DNA of 64,000 nucleotides from Margaritifera margaritifera (GCA_029931535.1 JAQPZY010001688.1:10362001-10426000); one strand, 5' to 3'. Numbered from the stretch's first letter, positions 22,201 to 31,904 are shown. Numbers and translations are program-made. The notes: generated by a model not told the origin, from the sequence alone.

Positions 22201-24848
22201 TGCTTCCACTAGCAGTAAGGGAGAAGACTTTCGATTATGTGGTCAAAAGGTCAAAGGGCAAGGTCACTGAAAGAAGAAAAATCTAATAATTGGATGCCAT
22301 ATGGTGAATTGTCTATTACATGTAGTTGTGCCTGTCAAAGATTTCATCTTTTCTGGAAAAATATTTATGGAGCTGTTGCCCTTTTTTGCCATCAGTATTA
22401 CATTTCTTTCACAGCAGAGCTTTGTATCCAGTATAACATTGTTTCACATCTAGGGGAAGTGCCTTTAATGGTTTTTGGCTCGATTTTGACTAGAGTTAGG
22501 CTCTTGACAATTAACTTTATACATTACAGTTACCGTGGAACTATGATGGGACATGGTACGCCATGTATCGAGGATCTTGGAGAAAAGTAATTGCCATGTC
22601 TAACAAGGAAAGGATTAAGTTTTGGCATCATTTCTGTGTTTCATATACCACAGTATTAACTCTGAGTTCTGAGAATTTTTTTTTCTTTTGTCACAGATCA
22701 GTTAGTTTTGAGGCGGGGATTAACGTTCAATCAGCATAGTATCTTAATGAAGAAATTATATAATAACAATGATGTGGGAATTATAAGATCATACATAGTG
22801 ATGTTGCCAATCCATGCTGTATGTCAATCTATGCATGAGAACTTGTGCAAATGAAACCTGAATTCCTGCAAAGAATAATCGAAGATGCATGAATAATCTG
22901 AATGGAGTCTGGCCATAGAAGTTTTGCCCTTATATCTTGAACTTGGTTTTCTTCAATTGTACCTTCTTGATGGGTGCATCTGTGTCATCTGGACACATTT
23001 GTTGACTTCTGCTCCTTAACAAAAATTAGATTTCAAATGGTCATTCTATTATATTTTACTAGTTGGTTAAAAATCACTAGTAGCAGTCATTATATCAAAA
23101 TAGATCTGAACAACAGATTACAATGTATTCAGAAAACAAAGCAAGAACAGAATACTTGCTGCTAATGGTAGAAGTCAAAATCACTTGAAATCTCATGCAT
23201 GTTACAGATAACAATAACTTGATAATTATGATTTCAGATACAATAGAAGTGGAAAAGAAAAAGAAAAAGAAGAAAAAGGATAAACATGCAAATGATAGCT
23301 TGACACTTGATACAACACAAGATTCGATAGGTACTGCTAGAGTGACTCATTTATTTTTGTACATCATGTTTCAGGGTGTTGAAGAATATAAAGTTAAACA
23401 GTTATTAAAATGACTTTTTCACATCTACACAATTGCATCTAGGATGTGTGATTGTGAAAATTCCACTAAAATTTGAAAATTTTGCTAAAATTTTTGAATC
23501 TGTGCATGTAAAATCACACAGAAAATAAGGATTAGCTGCAAATTGCACTTTATTTCCAAGAAATGTAGAAATTACCCATTATGCTCCTTACAGTGTTGCT
23601 ATTGTAGACCATCATTTCAGTTGGTTGAAGAGCGATGGTAGTAGAGGAATGCAGAATTCGGTTTAATTACCAGTCAAGTTTCTTCAACAAAACGAACATG
23701 TCTCATCATATTAGGCTGTATGTGACTAGACATATTTGTGTTGTTAAAGAAATTGCACCCCTAGTTCAACTGACTTTGGCATTCCTGGGGTACCAATGCT
23801 CTTCAAAGAACTGAAATAGTGGTCAACGGAGTTTGAAAAGCGCAACCACTAGATTGTGCTTGGATTGACTTGATAAGGAAAAAAAGCACCAGAGTAAATA
23901 TAGTACAAATAAAACAATTGGACTCTAAGCTGCCCAACAGCATCAATATGGGCTGCCAACTATGTGAGATATTGAAAATTTGGCCACCAGTTTTCCTGAA
24001 CAGAGCTCCACAGCAATGATTGTTATGGCTGTAAAGACCCCCCCACCCCCCCTTTGTGCCAGCGGATCTTAAACTATTCTGTTTTGTTCTATTGATGAAT
24101 TTGAATGATCCTCATAGACCCTAATGATAGTAATGCTGTCACATCATACATGATGTTTAACTGTATGTTAACTCGCAATTCATTGTTATACTTTCAAAGT
24201 ACAAGTCTGCACTGGATGAGTTGTTGGAGATTATTCGTTGTTCTTTCATGTGACAGCAAAGTTCAAACATATATATTAGTGTCATGCAAAATTTACAAGT
24301 ATACAGAATTCACACCCAATTATTTTGTGTATCCATGACTTGTATATTTATATACTTAAAGGCCTTGCTCCAAGTTACACAGAAAAGGTCAGTGTAAAAT
24401 GTGATTCATGTTTCCAAAGGAGATAACCATAAAAACACGAAAAGATATTCAAAGTTTGGTTTAGCTGAGCACAAAGATTAAGGGTCATTGGACTATTGTT
24501 CACTTTTACAATGTTGACCTTAGTGATTACCAAAATTTTCAGATGGCGATTCAGTTCAAATTTATGGGCTTGTGCTGTAATAAGTGGTTGTGCCACAGGC
24601 CTAAAGTTGTCTCAATATATTGTCACTTTTTTATGATGTAATGTTTATTATACTATGGAGATGCAAGGAAAAGGTTACAAGACAGGTGTATTGTGCTGTT
24701 TGTGTTGCTACTGTTTTCCTAAAGAAGTCATCAACGATAATGATAGATTTTCAAAATCTGTGTATTTTCAGGCACCCCGGATGTTAGCTCAGAGAAGAAA
24801 AAAAAGAAGAAAAAGAAAAAGATAAAGGAAGAACCAGAAAGTGATTAA
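4132..24848 (+). CDS. NOP58: NOP58, C-terminal half (7 coding exons; 5' part outside window)
   Basis: NOP58 is a core protein of box C/D snoRNPs in the nucleolus. It pairs with NOP56 to hold fibrillarin over rRNA sites for 2'-O-methylation. Exons seen: 4132-4258, 8237-8400, 10760-10894, 19058-19119, 20560-20717, 23238-23330 and 24772-24848. All boundaries are AG/GT and the phases join without a break (816 nt, 271 aa plus TAA). The first three exons hold the end of the coiled coil and the Nop domain ([53 protein letters not shown]). The later exons hold the linker ([13 protein letters not shown]) and a Lys/Glu-rich tail ending IKEEPESD, as in vertebrate NOP58, which is about 530 aa (from memory). 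The N-terminal half must lie left of base 1. The introns carry snoRNA-like units. Confidence 0.95.
4770..6760 (+). repeat. Dispersed/tandem molluscan-type repeats in NOP58 intron
   Basis: First, three copies of the phrase accagcatagct...gaaccattcaaa...gatgtaatttggt (4780-5160). Then about nine degenerate units of roughly 140-170 bp built on gacatccaatatggccaccac...gccatcttgaaaatcttgtt and ...catatcaacatggggttttca (5250-6720). The same families recur at 8930-9460 and 35440-35825. Confidence 0.8.
6141..6335 (-). mobile_element. tRNA-derived SINE (type 1), minus strand
   Basis: Read on the minus strand it starts near a ggaccctgggtgggc-like head with a degenerate RNA polymerase III promoter. It ends in a body with aaaaatggcgttaaacccggc and a tail rich in aaaacc. 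The same element sits at 32493-32743. It is inserted in the molluscan-type repeat array and is diverged (about 195 bp kept). Confidence 0.75.
6761..8236 (+). other. Rest of NOP58 intron between 4258 and 8237
   Basis: Contains further single copies of the gaaccattcaa phrase (near 6930 and 7570) and otherwise unique AT-rich sequence. No additional exon or convincing snoRNA. ATGATGA...CTGA at 7674-7714 lacks a terminal stem. Confidence 0.5.
8237..8400 (+). CDS. NOP58: NOP58 exon b (Nop domain core)
   Basis: Preceded by attttcag and followed by gtaaaagt. Its first 2 nt complete the Gly codon split by the previous intron, and it ends on a complete Lys codon (CAAG|gtaaaa). It encodes the RNA/15.5K-contacting core of the Nop domain ([29 protein letters not shown]). 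A reading that continues into the intron soon reaches a stop, which supports the donor. Confidence 0.95.
8640..8860 (+). repeat. Degenerate repeat block, about 120-bp type
   Basis: Units built on aatttgacaaa...catgaaggcctttcagatttgtacaaatgatgctgatctgccat...aaatatggccnctattactaaaaatag. The family resumes at 9740-10680. Confidence 0.7.
8930..9470 (+). repeat. Molluscan-type repeat array (ccaatatggccacc family)
   Basis: About four degenerate units with the phrases tcacattgacatggggttttcaccagaagacttcttat and ctgatgtccaatattgccaccac, as in 5250-6720. Confidence 0.75.
9550..9731 (-). mobile_element. tRNA-derived SINE (type 2), minus strand
   Basis: On the minus strand a tRNA-like head reads ATAGTTCAGTTGGTAGAG (box A), an anticodon-loop-like GACTCGTAATCC and a box B GGGTTTGATACCC. 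It is followed by a conserved body tgtccttgggaaaggcac and a taacgtgttaaaagcgcagt tail. No cloverleaf-complete tRNA remains, so this is a SINE and not a tRNA gene. Confidence 0.8.
9740..10680 (+). repeat. Degenerate about 120-bp tandem repeat
   Basis: Six to seven imperfect units with the phrase ggcctttcagatttatacaaatgatgcnnatntgccatcaaatatggc and actaaaaatag...aacttctcaaaa. It fills most of the intron before exon 10760. Confidence 0.75.
10760..10894 (+). CDS. NOP58: NOP58 exon c (end of Nop domain)
   Basis: 45 complete codons between atttttcag and gtaggc. Starts [20 protein letters not shown] and ends RIKMLEDQN, matching the conserved end of the Nop domain. It is phase 0 on the left and joins directly to the Lys that ends the previous exon. 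Confidence 0.94.
10940..11690 (+). repeat. About 150-bp degenerate repeat (tgcatttgggacaagg family)
   Basis: Four to five units with gaccaaactttgtaaatggcttgcatttgggacaaggaagaaacctattgattttggggtc and gtcaaaggtcaaggtcactg. Related copies at 21890-22290 and, more loosely, 28370-28790. Confidence 0.75.
11691..12239 (+). other. NOP58 intron, unique stretch
   Basis: AT-rich, with one short local duplication (tagctctagtaatagtgactatgtgcttact at 11910-11980). No gene seen. Confidence 0.4.
12337..12418 (+). ncRNA. Box C/D snoRNA candidate, family B copy 1
   Basis: An 82-nt unit closed by an 8-bp perfect stem CTGTACTC/GAGTACAG. Inside are a box C variant ATGATTA, a D'-like CCGA, a perfect C' ATGATGA and a D variant ATGA next to the 3' stem. 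In the C/D kink-turn, box C position 6 pairs with the first base of box D. Here both deviate together (U and A), which keeps that pair. The stretch before D, GATAAGGCAGAC, resembles the complement of 18S GUCUGCC(C/U)UAUC (from memory; one possible mismatch). Confidence 0.6.
13163..13244 (+). ncRNA. Box C/D snoRNA candidate, family B copy 2
   Basis: Stem CTGTACTC/GAGTACAG, C variant ATGATTA, C' ATGATGA and D variant ATGA all as in copy 1. The stem-box C junction base is A instead of G. Located 826 bp after copy 1, in the second unit of the tandem segmental duplication. Confidence 0.6.
14020..14099 (+). ncRNA. Box C/D snoRNA candidate, family B copy 3
   Basis: The third unit of the tandem duplication, 857 bp after copy 2. 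The outermost stem pair is lost (G for C), leaving TGTACTC/GAGTACA. The boxes and the segment before D are unchanged. Confidence 0.55.
14877..14956 (+). ncRNA. Box C/D snoRNA candidate, family B copy 4
   Basis: Fourth copy, exactly 857 bp after copy 3, with the same 7-bp stem. The D'-side segment reads CCGATTC instead of CCGAGTC; the other boxes are unchanged. The tandem duplication ends just after it. Confidence 0.55.
15221..15406 (+). pseudogene. Short open frame of unknown origin in NOP58 intron
   Basis: A frame of 61 codons without a start at its head. The composition looks protein-like (for example [31 protein letters not shown]). No family recognised. It sits in the one stretch of this intron that is not shared among the duplicated units, so an inserted fragment of a mobile element is possible. 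A chance frame is equally possible. Confidence 0.25.
15857..15911 (+). pseudogene. 5'-truncated family B snoRNA copy
   Basis: Only the second half is present: TAGTGGTCCGAGTC, C' ATGATGA, the GATAAGGCAGAC segment, D variant and GAGTACAG. The 5' stem strand and box C are missing, so no kink-turn or terminal stem can form. Likely a dead copy. Confidence 0.6.
16341..17490 (+). repeat. Diverged copy of the 0.85-kb unit (no snoRNA)
   Basis: 15600-15840 and 16620-16900 are direct duplicates (ctctgattaaaaatgaaaag...taggcaaatagttct). 17040-17490 matches the gacctttgaagctcgtcattgtgcac to taaacagacattcagcaaat part of the tandem unit at lower identity. Confidence 0.6.
17500..17690 (+). repeat. 38-bp tandem repeat, about 5 units
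   Basis: Unit aatgatcaagatgacctttatatactggtcagtatgt. It is a local amplification of a segment present once in each 0.85-kb unit. Confidence 0.9.
17796..17877 (+). ncRNA. Box C/D snoRNA candidate, family B copy 5
   Basis: Full-length copy with the perfect 8-bp stem CTGTACTC/GAGTACAG, box C variant ATGATTA, C' ATGATGA and D variant ATGA. The flanks are diverged from the tandem copies, so box and guide conservation here is less easily explained by very recent duplication. Confidence 0.6.
18049..18200 (+). repeat. 26-bp tandem repeat, about 6 units
   Basis: Unit gtagaacttagtcattgcgagtactt, with the variable position at cattgyga. A C-rich accatcatcaccaccccctcccc run follows. Confidence 0.9.
18335..18445 (+). 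repeat. Direct repeat, about 57 bp x 2
   Basis: aatatcaatgggattagtaaagtttgaact...cttgtgnctaggtac occurs twice in succession. Confidence 0.85.
18504..18585 (+). ncRNA. Box C/D snoRNA candidate, family B copy 6 (canonical box C)
   Basis: The most diverged copy and the only one with a perfect box C (GTGATGA). The 8-bp stem CTGTACTC/GAGTACAG, D variant ATGA and the GATAAGGCAGAC segment are retained. The D' side reads CAGA and the C' region is altered (ATGTTGA). The flanking repeat is unrecognisable while stem and guide segment persist, which argues for selection. It lies 472 nt before the acceptor of the 19058 exon. Confidence 0.65.
19058..19119 (+). CDS. NOP58: NOP58 exon d (small linker exon)
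   Basis: A 62-nt exon between aatttcag and gtaatt. It encodes [20 protein letters not shown] plus a split codon, the counterpart of the vertebrate RKISGTGKALAKTEKYEHKS linker. The preceding intron (10895-19057) is the longest in the visible gene and holds the larger snoRNA family. Confidence 0.9.
19893..20068 (-). mobile_element. tRNA-derived SINE (type 2), minus strand, second copy
   Basis: The minus-strand head GTAGCTCAGTTGGTA matches the Pol III box A well. The anticodon-loop-like GGACTCGTAATC and the body catgtccttgtgaaaagcac follow, as in the copy at 9550-9731. Box B is degraded by an inserted T run. Confidence 0.75.
20143..20229 (+). ncRNA. Weak box C/D snoRNA candidate in NOP58 intron
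   Basis: A perfect box C (GTGATGA, 20152-20158) follows GTATTTC, and a TTGA-like box D precedes GAATAC, so a short GTATT/AATAC stem can form about 86 nt apart. No clear D'/C' pair and no rRNA complement were recognised. Confidence 0.25.
20560..20717 (+). CDS. NOP58: NOP58 exon e (start of charged tail)
   Basis: Acceptor ctcttttcag, donor caag|gtgagt. The split Ser codon is followed by [14 protein letters not shown], which matches the conserved VKTYDPSGDSTLP block. A Lys/Glu-rich stretch ([15 protein letters not shown]) follows and marks the nucleolar acidic/basic tail. Confidence 0.94.
20905..21042 (+). repeat. 28-29-bp tandem repeat, 4 units
   Basis: Unit gacygatgggggtttagctagactggcaga-type. 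Four units, the last two nearly identical. Confidence 0.85.
21100..21720 (+). repeat. About 145-bp degenerate tandem repeat
   Basis: Four units built on gagccaattttgatcaaacttggttgaaa...catgctgtattagagtg...tggcttctttagcaag...ggaaaacctatttt. Part of the NOP58 intron between 20717 and 23238. Confidence 0.75.
21780..22300 (+). repeat. Further copies of the accagcatagct and tgcatttgggacaagg families
   Basis: One accagcatagctctgcaacccttacacataattagatgccatttggt unit (21790-21850), related to 4610-4660. Two units of the ggtcaaaggtcaaggtcac family (22000-22280) follow. Confidence 0.7.
22301..23237 (+). other. NOP58 intron, no feature seen
   Basis: AT-rich with a short fragment of the molluscan-type repeat at 22380-22500. 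No exon, and no convincing snoRNA: tagtgatgttgcc near 22797 lacks a partner stem. Confidence 0.4.
23238..23330 (+). CDS. NOP58: NOP58 exon f (Lys-rich tail)
   Basis: Acceptor gatttcag, donor atag|gtactg. It encodes DTIEVE followed by a run of eight Lys and the tail [18 protein letters not shown]. The composition and phases (2 nt in, 1 nt out) fit the neighbouring tail exons. Confidence 0.88.
23331..24771 (+). other. NOP58 last intron, no feature seen
   Basis: 1.44 kb, AT-rich, with a C run near 24040-24052. No exon, repeat array or snoRNA was recognised. Confidence 0.4.
24772..24848 (+). CDS. NOP58: NOP58 terminal coding exon
   Basis: Acceptor tgtattttcag. After the split Gly codon it reads TPDVSSE, a run of eight Lys and IKEEPESD, then TAA. 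The KKK...IKEEP ending is the same kind of C-terminus as vertebrate NOP58. A hexamer AATAAA overlaps the stop region (24848-24853). Confidence 0.93.
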
Positions 24849-25063
24849 ATAAATATTTTAAATGTTTGATTTTATAGGAAGCCTCCTGTGCACAGATGCT
24901 TTCATAGCTCGTTCATTGTTTTTCAGTTCAATTTTATATATTGCTGAAGTAAAGAATAGAAAATATATTGTTTCCAGTTGGAATATTATTTTCCAAACAC
25001 TGTTGTCTTTCAAAAAGAAGTGACAAATTTCATAAGCAAATTTATATCTTTTATAAAGTTGCA

Positions 25064-25069
25064 AATAAA
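25064..25069 (+). promoter_or_regulatory. Candidate poly(A) signal of NOP58
   Basis: AATAAA about 215 nt after the NOP58 stop, followed within 20 nt by a T-rich stretch. The AATAAA at 24848-24853 overlaps the stop codon and is too close to be the main signal. Transcript 3' ends are needed to choose. Confidence 0.35.
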
Positions 25070-25140
25070 TGTTATGCTTTTTTAGGCTCTTCTGTATGAA
25101 AGTATAAAAGGGATTATGCCAGACATTATGCATTTAATTG

Positions 25141-25265
25141 TTATTGTTTCGTTGTTGTCGTCGTTATTGGCATTAAGAAGGATTCATTTTTATGGCTGGG
25201 TTCATATCTTATTCTTATTGGCATTTAGAAGGATTCATTTTTATGTATGGGTTCATATCTTCCAG
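25141..25265 (+). repeat. Direct repeat, about 56 bp x 2
   Basis: ttattggcattaagaaggattcatttttatggctgggttcatatctt occurs twice with few changes, just downstream of NOP58. Confidence 0.85.
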
Positions 25266-28200
25266 GTTAGATAGCTAGTACATTCATAAACCATGGTGTA
25301 TTTGCATTCTGCAATGTGCTACAGCATTATAACAAAATTTGATTAGTTTTACTGTGGTTAACTATTTTCAATCATGTTGAGGAGCCTAGAGTCATATGTT
25401 GCATATTATTGTCTCTACTGTTCTGTACTTAAATCTTGATGTTGCCTTTTTTATATTGACAGCATTGTACCAAAAGTAAACCCTGTCTAAATAGATTTTT
25501 GCAAGAGGCTTAGAAATAAATTTTTTATTTGTAATCTAATGGAGAAGTACCAGTGATGAAATTTGCTTTTATAAAATGTCCCATCTTAATTGAAAATCAG
25601 TTTGAATCACTGTTTAGATTCTGCACATTTTTACAGTTTCACAAAAACCCCCCCCCCACAAGTCTGAAACCATGCCTAATACCTGCCTGGCTTTGAATAA
25701 ATACAAATTACCCATGATTCACCTACAGACCCATCTACATGGCTTTATTATTTGGTCCTTATTCATCCATTGGTACTATCCAGGGAATTCCTTTATCTTT
25801 AGCTGTCTTTGTTGTTAGTATTTAAACTCGTTTTAGTCTGCAATTCCTGTTTGCAATTAAAATTAAATACACAATTCAAAATATTAAACATTGTGATGAG
25901 AGAAAAAGGTTGTTTGTGCTTCACAGTATTTTTCGAATAAATCTGTATTCCTCGAACAGGGACCCGCTCATTAGAAATCATCAATGAACACAACACAGCA
26001 TGTGATATTGAAATTTGGAAAGCCTCACCTCGTGGTTTCTTTGCAGTATAACCCACATTAGTGGGAAGCGAAAATAACGGTCACTTTTCCAGAACCAGCG
26101 GCATCATCAATGGTTAAGGTTTTGTTCAAAGCTTTTCAGCAATGCTTTGATCATGTGCTCAACATACAGACTCTGGCCTTCTTGTTATGGTAATGTGTGT
26201 AATCTTGTCATGAGTAATTTATTTCAATAGAAAAGGACACTTTATATCAATATATTCTACATGAAGTAGGTGCTGAGAATGAATTATGGAGTTTTTCTGT
26301 AAATGTGTCAAAACAAAATATGTGAAAATGTCAAAATGTGCACATTTCTTTATCTAGTCAGTGTTGCAAGTTTACATTCTATTAAGAAGTTACCTTGCAA
26401 GAATTTGATTAGTTGTTAACAGTTTTCCACACGCACTTGTCTATAACATTAAAAACAAAAATGTGCACAAACATGTTCAGAGTTTAGGTTATATTGTAAG
26501 GATCAATAGCTTTATTTTTACATATAGAAAATCTTGCTCCGTTTTGAAATGGAGTTTGTTCAGGGAAGTTTTTGATGTTCTGATAGCTACTGTCAATACT
26601 TGCTTGTAAGTGGAGTCCAACTGCAAACAACATAGACCTTGATCTGCCATCACATAATGTGCCATCAGCCCCGGGTCTATGTTCCACTGATTACTCCTAA
26701 GAGATTGCATAGACCATGATGTGCTGCTGCATTATGTGACAAAAGATCTTTGTCTGTGCAGTTTGCAGTTGTACTTTAAGTTATAGGCGAGTATATACAT
26801 GAAGTGTAGTATGTAGTGTTGTGAATGATTTATGGCGTTTTTCTGCCATTTTTTTTTTTTTTACATCCCTTGTTTCATGTAAAAGTAGGGTGCTATTTCT
26901 TTTAATTTCCACATCATGTTTCTTTTTAAAACTGATATTGTATATGAACTCCACACTTCTGGATGTATTGTTTCTATGATGCAAATTTGTATTAAAGTTG
27001 CACAAATCACATGATTTTACATCCTCTAATTTTAGATTAAAATAATTCTTCTAGACCATCATTCATTGAATGTAGATTTAGTTGCTAATTTTAGGTACCT
27101 GGTATTTTACAGCCATTTGTTGAATGAAAACCATGTGCATTGTACATAAAACAAATAGTTACTTGCGAGTCAATTATGTATGCTTTTCATCTTTTCCATC
27201 CTCATCATCAATTGATCAGGCATCAGATATATAAAAAAAATAAAAATAAATTAATATGAAGTACTTTCATTGCTTTTCTTGGCAACTTGTTTTTCAGTAG
27301 AGTGTCTGTATTTTACGTCCCGCCATGATAGTGGTATCATATACATTGTTACCTATGTCTGTTTCACTGTCTGTCAGTCCTGTCTGGTAAGCTGTAGGGA
27401 CCATAACATGGAAACGCTTCATGATTTTGAGACTAGACTACTTGAACTTGAGAGGACCAATTAGATGATGCTTCTCAATTATACAAGTCATGTAATTGAA
27501 CTCTTCATTGTGTGTGATCAGGTTCTCCACTTCATCTAATCAAACTATCTGGCAGGCCAACAGGGCCATCGTGAGAAAACATTTAGCATTCTTGGAACTC
27601 TGAATGCTCACACCATCTTGAGAACCAAGTGGAAAAGTCGTTTGAATCGCTCTATCATTCAAGACAACAGAACTACACATTCTCAAGGCCTGAATATGTG
27701 ATCTTGAGACAGCGAATTGGAAAGTTACTTGTAATTAATGTGCTCTCTCTCAAAATTGTGTATTGGAGCATTGAAAACGTGAATCTTTCTTCAAATACAG
27801 TCAGGAGAGAAATGTGACCAAAAATACTTCTCTGATTGACTCATTTGAGATCACATATTCAAGCTTAAAAAATGCATTAATGTCATGGCCCATTTGTCTT
27901 TCCAGGTAGTTTGATTACACTAAGTTTCGTGCATTACAGAAATCATGTGATTGAAAAGTGTCTTCTGATTGGCTTTCTCAAGTTAATTGATCTTCAAGAT
28001 TGCAAAGCATTGCTACATTATGGCCCCAGTAGCTTGCCATACCTGTCTGCCTGTCACCAAATGGTTAAGTTTCGCATTTAGATGAGCTTTCAGACACTGG
28101 TTGGGTATCTATGTTATTTTAACTCATTTCTATTGGTTATTGGGTGTTTCTCTAAGGTACTCCCGTATTTTGGGTATTACTCTAATAAAATGCAAGACAT

Positions 28201-28360
28201 TTGACAAACATGTGAAAATTTGGGCCAAAATTAAGTAAACTCATTCATTTTCAGCTCACTATGACTAAGGCTTTGCTTGTGCATTGACATTATCTTTGAT
28301 TTTGTCCCCTCCCCACTTTCAAAGAACACAGTATTCACATTTCAATCTGTCAATCCATTG
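25266..28360. other. Intergenic, no gene recognised
   Basis: About 3 kb of AT-rich DNA with C or T homopolymer runs (25648, 26852). All open frames are under 100 codons and show no recognised motif or plausible exon chain. Confidence 0.4.
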
Positions 28361-28369
28361 TTTGTTTCC

Positions 28370-28800
28370 ACTTAAAATTTTAAAGCCATTTGAGATTAAG
28401 GGATGAAACTTGGTATGCTGCTGCATCATTAATAGAAGATGGGGTGCATACCAGATTGGAGGACCTATATCAAAGTCAAGGTCAGAACTCCATATTTTAC
28501 ATTTTGTTTACATTTTCTCTTCTGCTCTATAACTTTAAAGCCATTTCAAGATTAAGGAGTGAAACTTGAAATGTATCATCACTACATTGTGTCACATACC
28601 ACATTGGGGGTGCTGTCTTCAAGGTCAAGGCTCAGTGGTTTTTGTTTTCCATCACACTGTCCCTTCTCCTCGGTAATTTTAAAACTGTTTGACATTAAGG
28701 GATAAAACTTTCCGTGTCTGTCCAGTAACTTTACAGCTGTCTTAAAGGATGTCACTTTTGTGACCTCGCCATGATAGGTAGAGGATGAAAATTCTCTGAA
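28370..28800 (+). repeat. Degenerate repeat, about 140-bp units x 3
   Basis: Units: actttaaagccatttgagattaagggatgaaact...catcattaatag...gtgcataccacattgg...tcaaggtcaaggtc. Followed by a long G run at 28821-28837. Confidence 0.75.
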
Positions 28801-28860
28801 TTTACTTGTTTTTTTTTTTCGGGGGGGGGGGGGGGGGTGGAGGTTTCTCTTTACCTTCAT

Positions 28861-29880
28861 TCATCCATCATACTTCTGCAAACAATTACTTGAAACCACA
28901 ATAGGAACTCTGTTTCTGAACAGATTGTTATGATGGCTTTGATGTTTGAAAGTGCAGTTTCTGAAACTTTACTAGAGATAATTGAGGTCTAAGTGTACTT
29001 TACAAACCTTTTAGTTGAACATAATGTTTGCCTTCGCTGCATCAGTCTCGGATCACACTTCTGAACTGTTTAAATGCATGTTTTCCAGGTTGACAATAAC
29101 AGTACATGATGTTATGTTGTACTGTAATGAAAATTGGTCTAACCTGAGGAAGAATATCGATTGCCTTACTGAGAAAGTCTTTAGGGTTCATGCTTATTAA
29201 TGAGATTGTATGACCTGTTTGCATGAGCTTGTTACCCTGAGTATTTTTTTCTGAAAGGAGTGTGAAGAATCTTTAGCTTTAACATTTCCATGATACTGCA
29301 ATTAGGCAATATTGGTTATGGTACAGTATGCCATGTAGGTGTTGGAGATATTTTTCACTCTCTAAGGATTATGACATAAACACATGATCAGCATGTTCTG
29401 TATGATTTTGATCTTTGAAAGTCAAATATCAATGTCAGTATTAGTTAGGTTCATGTCACATATTTGTAGAACTAAGAAGTTTTACAACAGCAAGTTGACG
29501 TTCTCACTTTCGATTTTCTTGTCATGGGTCCAAGAGAATTCGTGCATGAGTAGTAGAGTAAAACTATGTCATTGTAACCTACTTTTCAAACTGCAAGGAG
29601 GACAGAATGATGTCATTACACTTGGTTCACATTTTTGAAAAATGACAAAGGTGGATTATCCAGATTCATCGAGATTTTGGAATTTTATTGTAAGAAAATT
29701 CACTAGTCCAGAAGACGTATCCCAAAGTCTGGATCAAAGGATCAAAGTTTATACAGTTAGTGTCCTTGATAATTGATGGTTCAGCATGCTATACTATATA
29801 TAGTTCAAACTATATTGTACATTGCTGATACATAAAGTTTTAATGGGAGTAATATAATACCTGCTACTACTATGATCCCT
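28861..29880. other. Intergenic, no gene recognised
   Basis: AT-rich, unique-looking. Frames of 60-84 codons on both strands overlap each other and have no recognisable content. Confidence 0.4.
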
Positions 29881-31904
29881 TAGTCATAATCTTCTTTTTC
29901 TTAGGTCTACCGTGTTCTTACACATTTGTCGAGATGCTCGACGAATTTCGCCTTTGTTGTTGACTTTAGGCCTCTTTTTGGTGGTGGTTTAGTCACATTC
30001 TCCTTGGAGTGTATACGTGTTACTTTTCGTTAAATTTGAAGGGTTTTTGCACTTGTTTAACAATGTGTTGCTTCAGTAAATTTTTACTCCTTAATAGTAC
30101 TGGTGTCTGGCAAGTCTTGCCTACCCATTTTCGGTTCCTGTTTATTTTTCTTTTTTTTTCTTTTAGCAAATAATATCGTTAGAAGGTGCTGGTAAGTGCA
30201 GACATAAGAAGGCCACATTAAACGATCACCTCACCTGCTTGTACATGTACTGGTGGTGGTTCTATTTGTTGCCTGTGGGAAGATGAGGTTTTGACCTGAC
30301 TGAAAGTTGCTGCACTTGCAGAGGTAGGAAGAAGGGTCCCACTTCCTCCTCTTCATCTCTGGACGACCTCTCTGTTCCAGTGAGAGGTCTAGGTCACTTA
30401 TTGTTTTAGGGATGTCAGTACCTCCAGTGAAGGAGGGATCAGGAGTACTTTCCATGGTTTAGAAATCGCCTGAAGGCCTCGGATCACTGACAGTCAAACC
30501 AATGCTGGCAGGGAAGAGCAGCACTATCGCTCAAACAGATCTGATGCTGACTCGAGTTCTCCATACATAATTTTTTCAGGCAGAGCTTCATCACTGGATC
30601 AATCTTTGACCAATGAATGGGCACTGGTCAGTCCCCGGGCAACGGGCTTAGAGCCGACCACTGGGCAATGCTCTTCCAACAATCAGACACCAGGGTTTAG
30701 TCGATGGTCTGGGGAAGGGATCGGATCGACACTCCCTTTCGCTATGATTCCATTTAATCTGTACGAGTCTGGTTTTGCTTGCCCGTCTAGGGAGGGGGAT
30801 TGGATCAGAGTCTCACCTTCCTATGTTTCCTTTTAATCCCTACAGGATTTGGGTATCCTTTCTTCTTAGTAGTGTCTTCTTTTCCCCAATTACATCATTG
30901 ATGTCTCTTCCTTGGTTCAATGTTATGTCAGATGGAGCAAGTCATAGCCCCTCTCATTCCCCTCTGGCCTTGTCCAACAAAAAATGGATGGGCCACTACT
31001 CTCCTTACAGACTGTCGAGGAGGGATCATCAATCTCATTCTCCAAGGAGGGAAGATAGTAGGGTTAGTACCGTTGCCCCCATCCCAACCGAGAGAGGACT
31101 GTCCTGTCTTGCATCGAGATTAAAATCAGGATGACGACGCCCTTTCAATTCTGGTAGCCTCGAACGAGTTTCCAGAAGAACTGGTTGTATGAGGCCCTTC
31201 CCTTCCATTAGGGTCCCCTTCTTCATTCCACCTTGCAATTCAGCTGATAGAGGAGGTAGAAGTCTGGACCTTTGATAATGCAGTAAACAAGGTTTACTAG
31301 AATTATCTCCAGTTTGGAGAGACTTTCTGGGGCACATTCTCGTCCAGACCTTCTGCTTCTCCCGCACTCTGTGCCGGTTTGGGAGCTTATGCAAAAGTTT
31401 TATCGGGGGCCAAGAGGATGCCAAACAGTAGAAAGGGTGGTCTTTCCCGTCTTCAACGCTTAAGCTGCTGGTTTCCGCCTTGAGTTATCGGGTCCATTCC
31501 CCTGCTTGTCCCCTTAAGCCCCCACTGCCTCCTTTTCAGCTGCCTCCTTCAGTTTGTTGGAGAAATGGCTGTCTCCAGAAGCTATACAGTGTATGTTGGA
31601 ATCTGGCTCAAAAACGTCAAAGCGTGCCCGTTTGATGCCCATGGCACCTTTTGCGGACCTTCTCTACATCCGTATAGATTTCACTTTGGATACTTTCAAG
31701 GTTTCCTGGACCACAGCAAAAACCTGTTGATGGCTGCACCGTTTGATGCAGAGACGCCCTTGTCCCTAGTGAGAGACCAACAGCGCCAGTCCCTGGCTGC
31801 GGCTCTGGGCTCAAGAAATGTGCCTACCCTGATCTGTCTACCCTGTCTCCAGTTTGCTTTTAGCAAACTGGAGACCCAATTTGCACCCTGGAATCCCACT
31901 CCTT

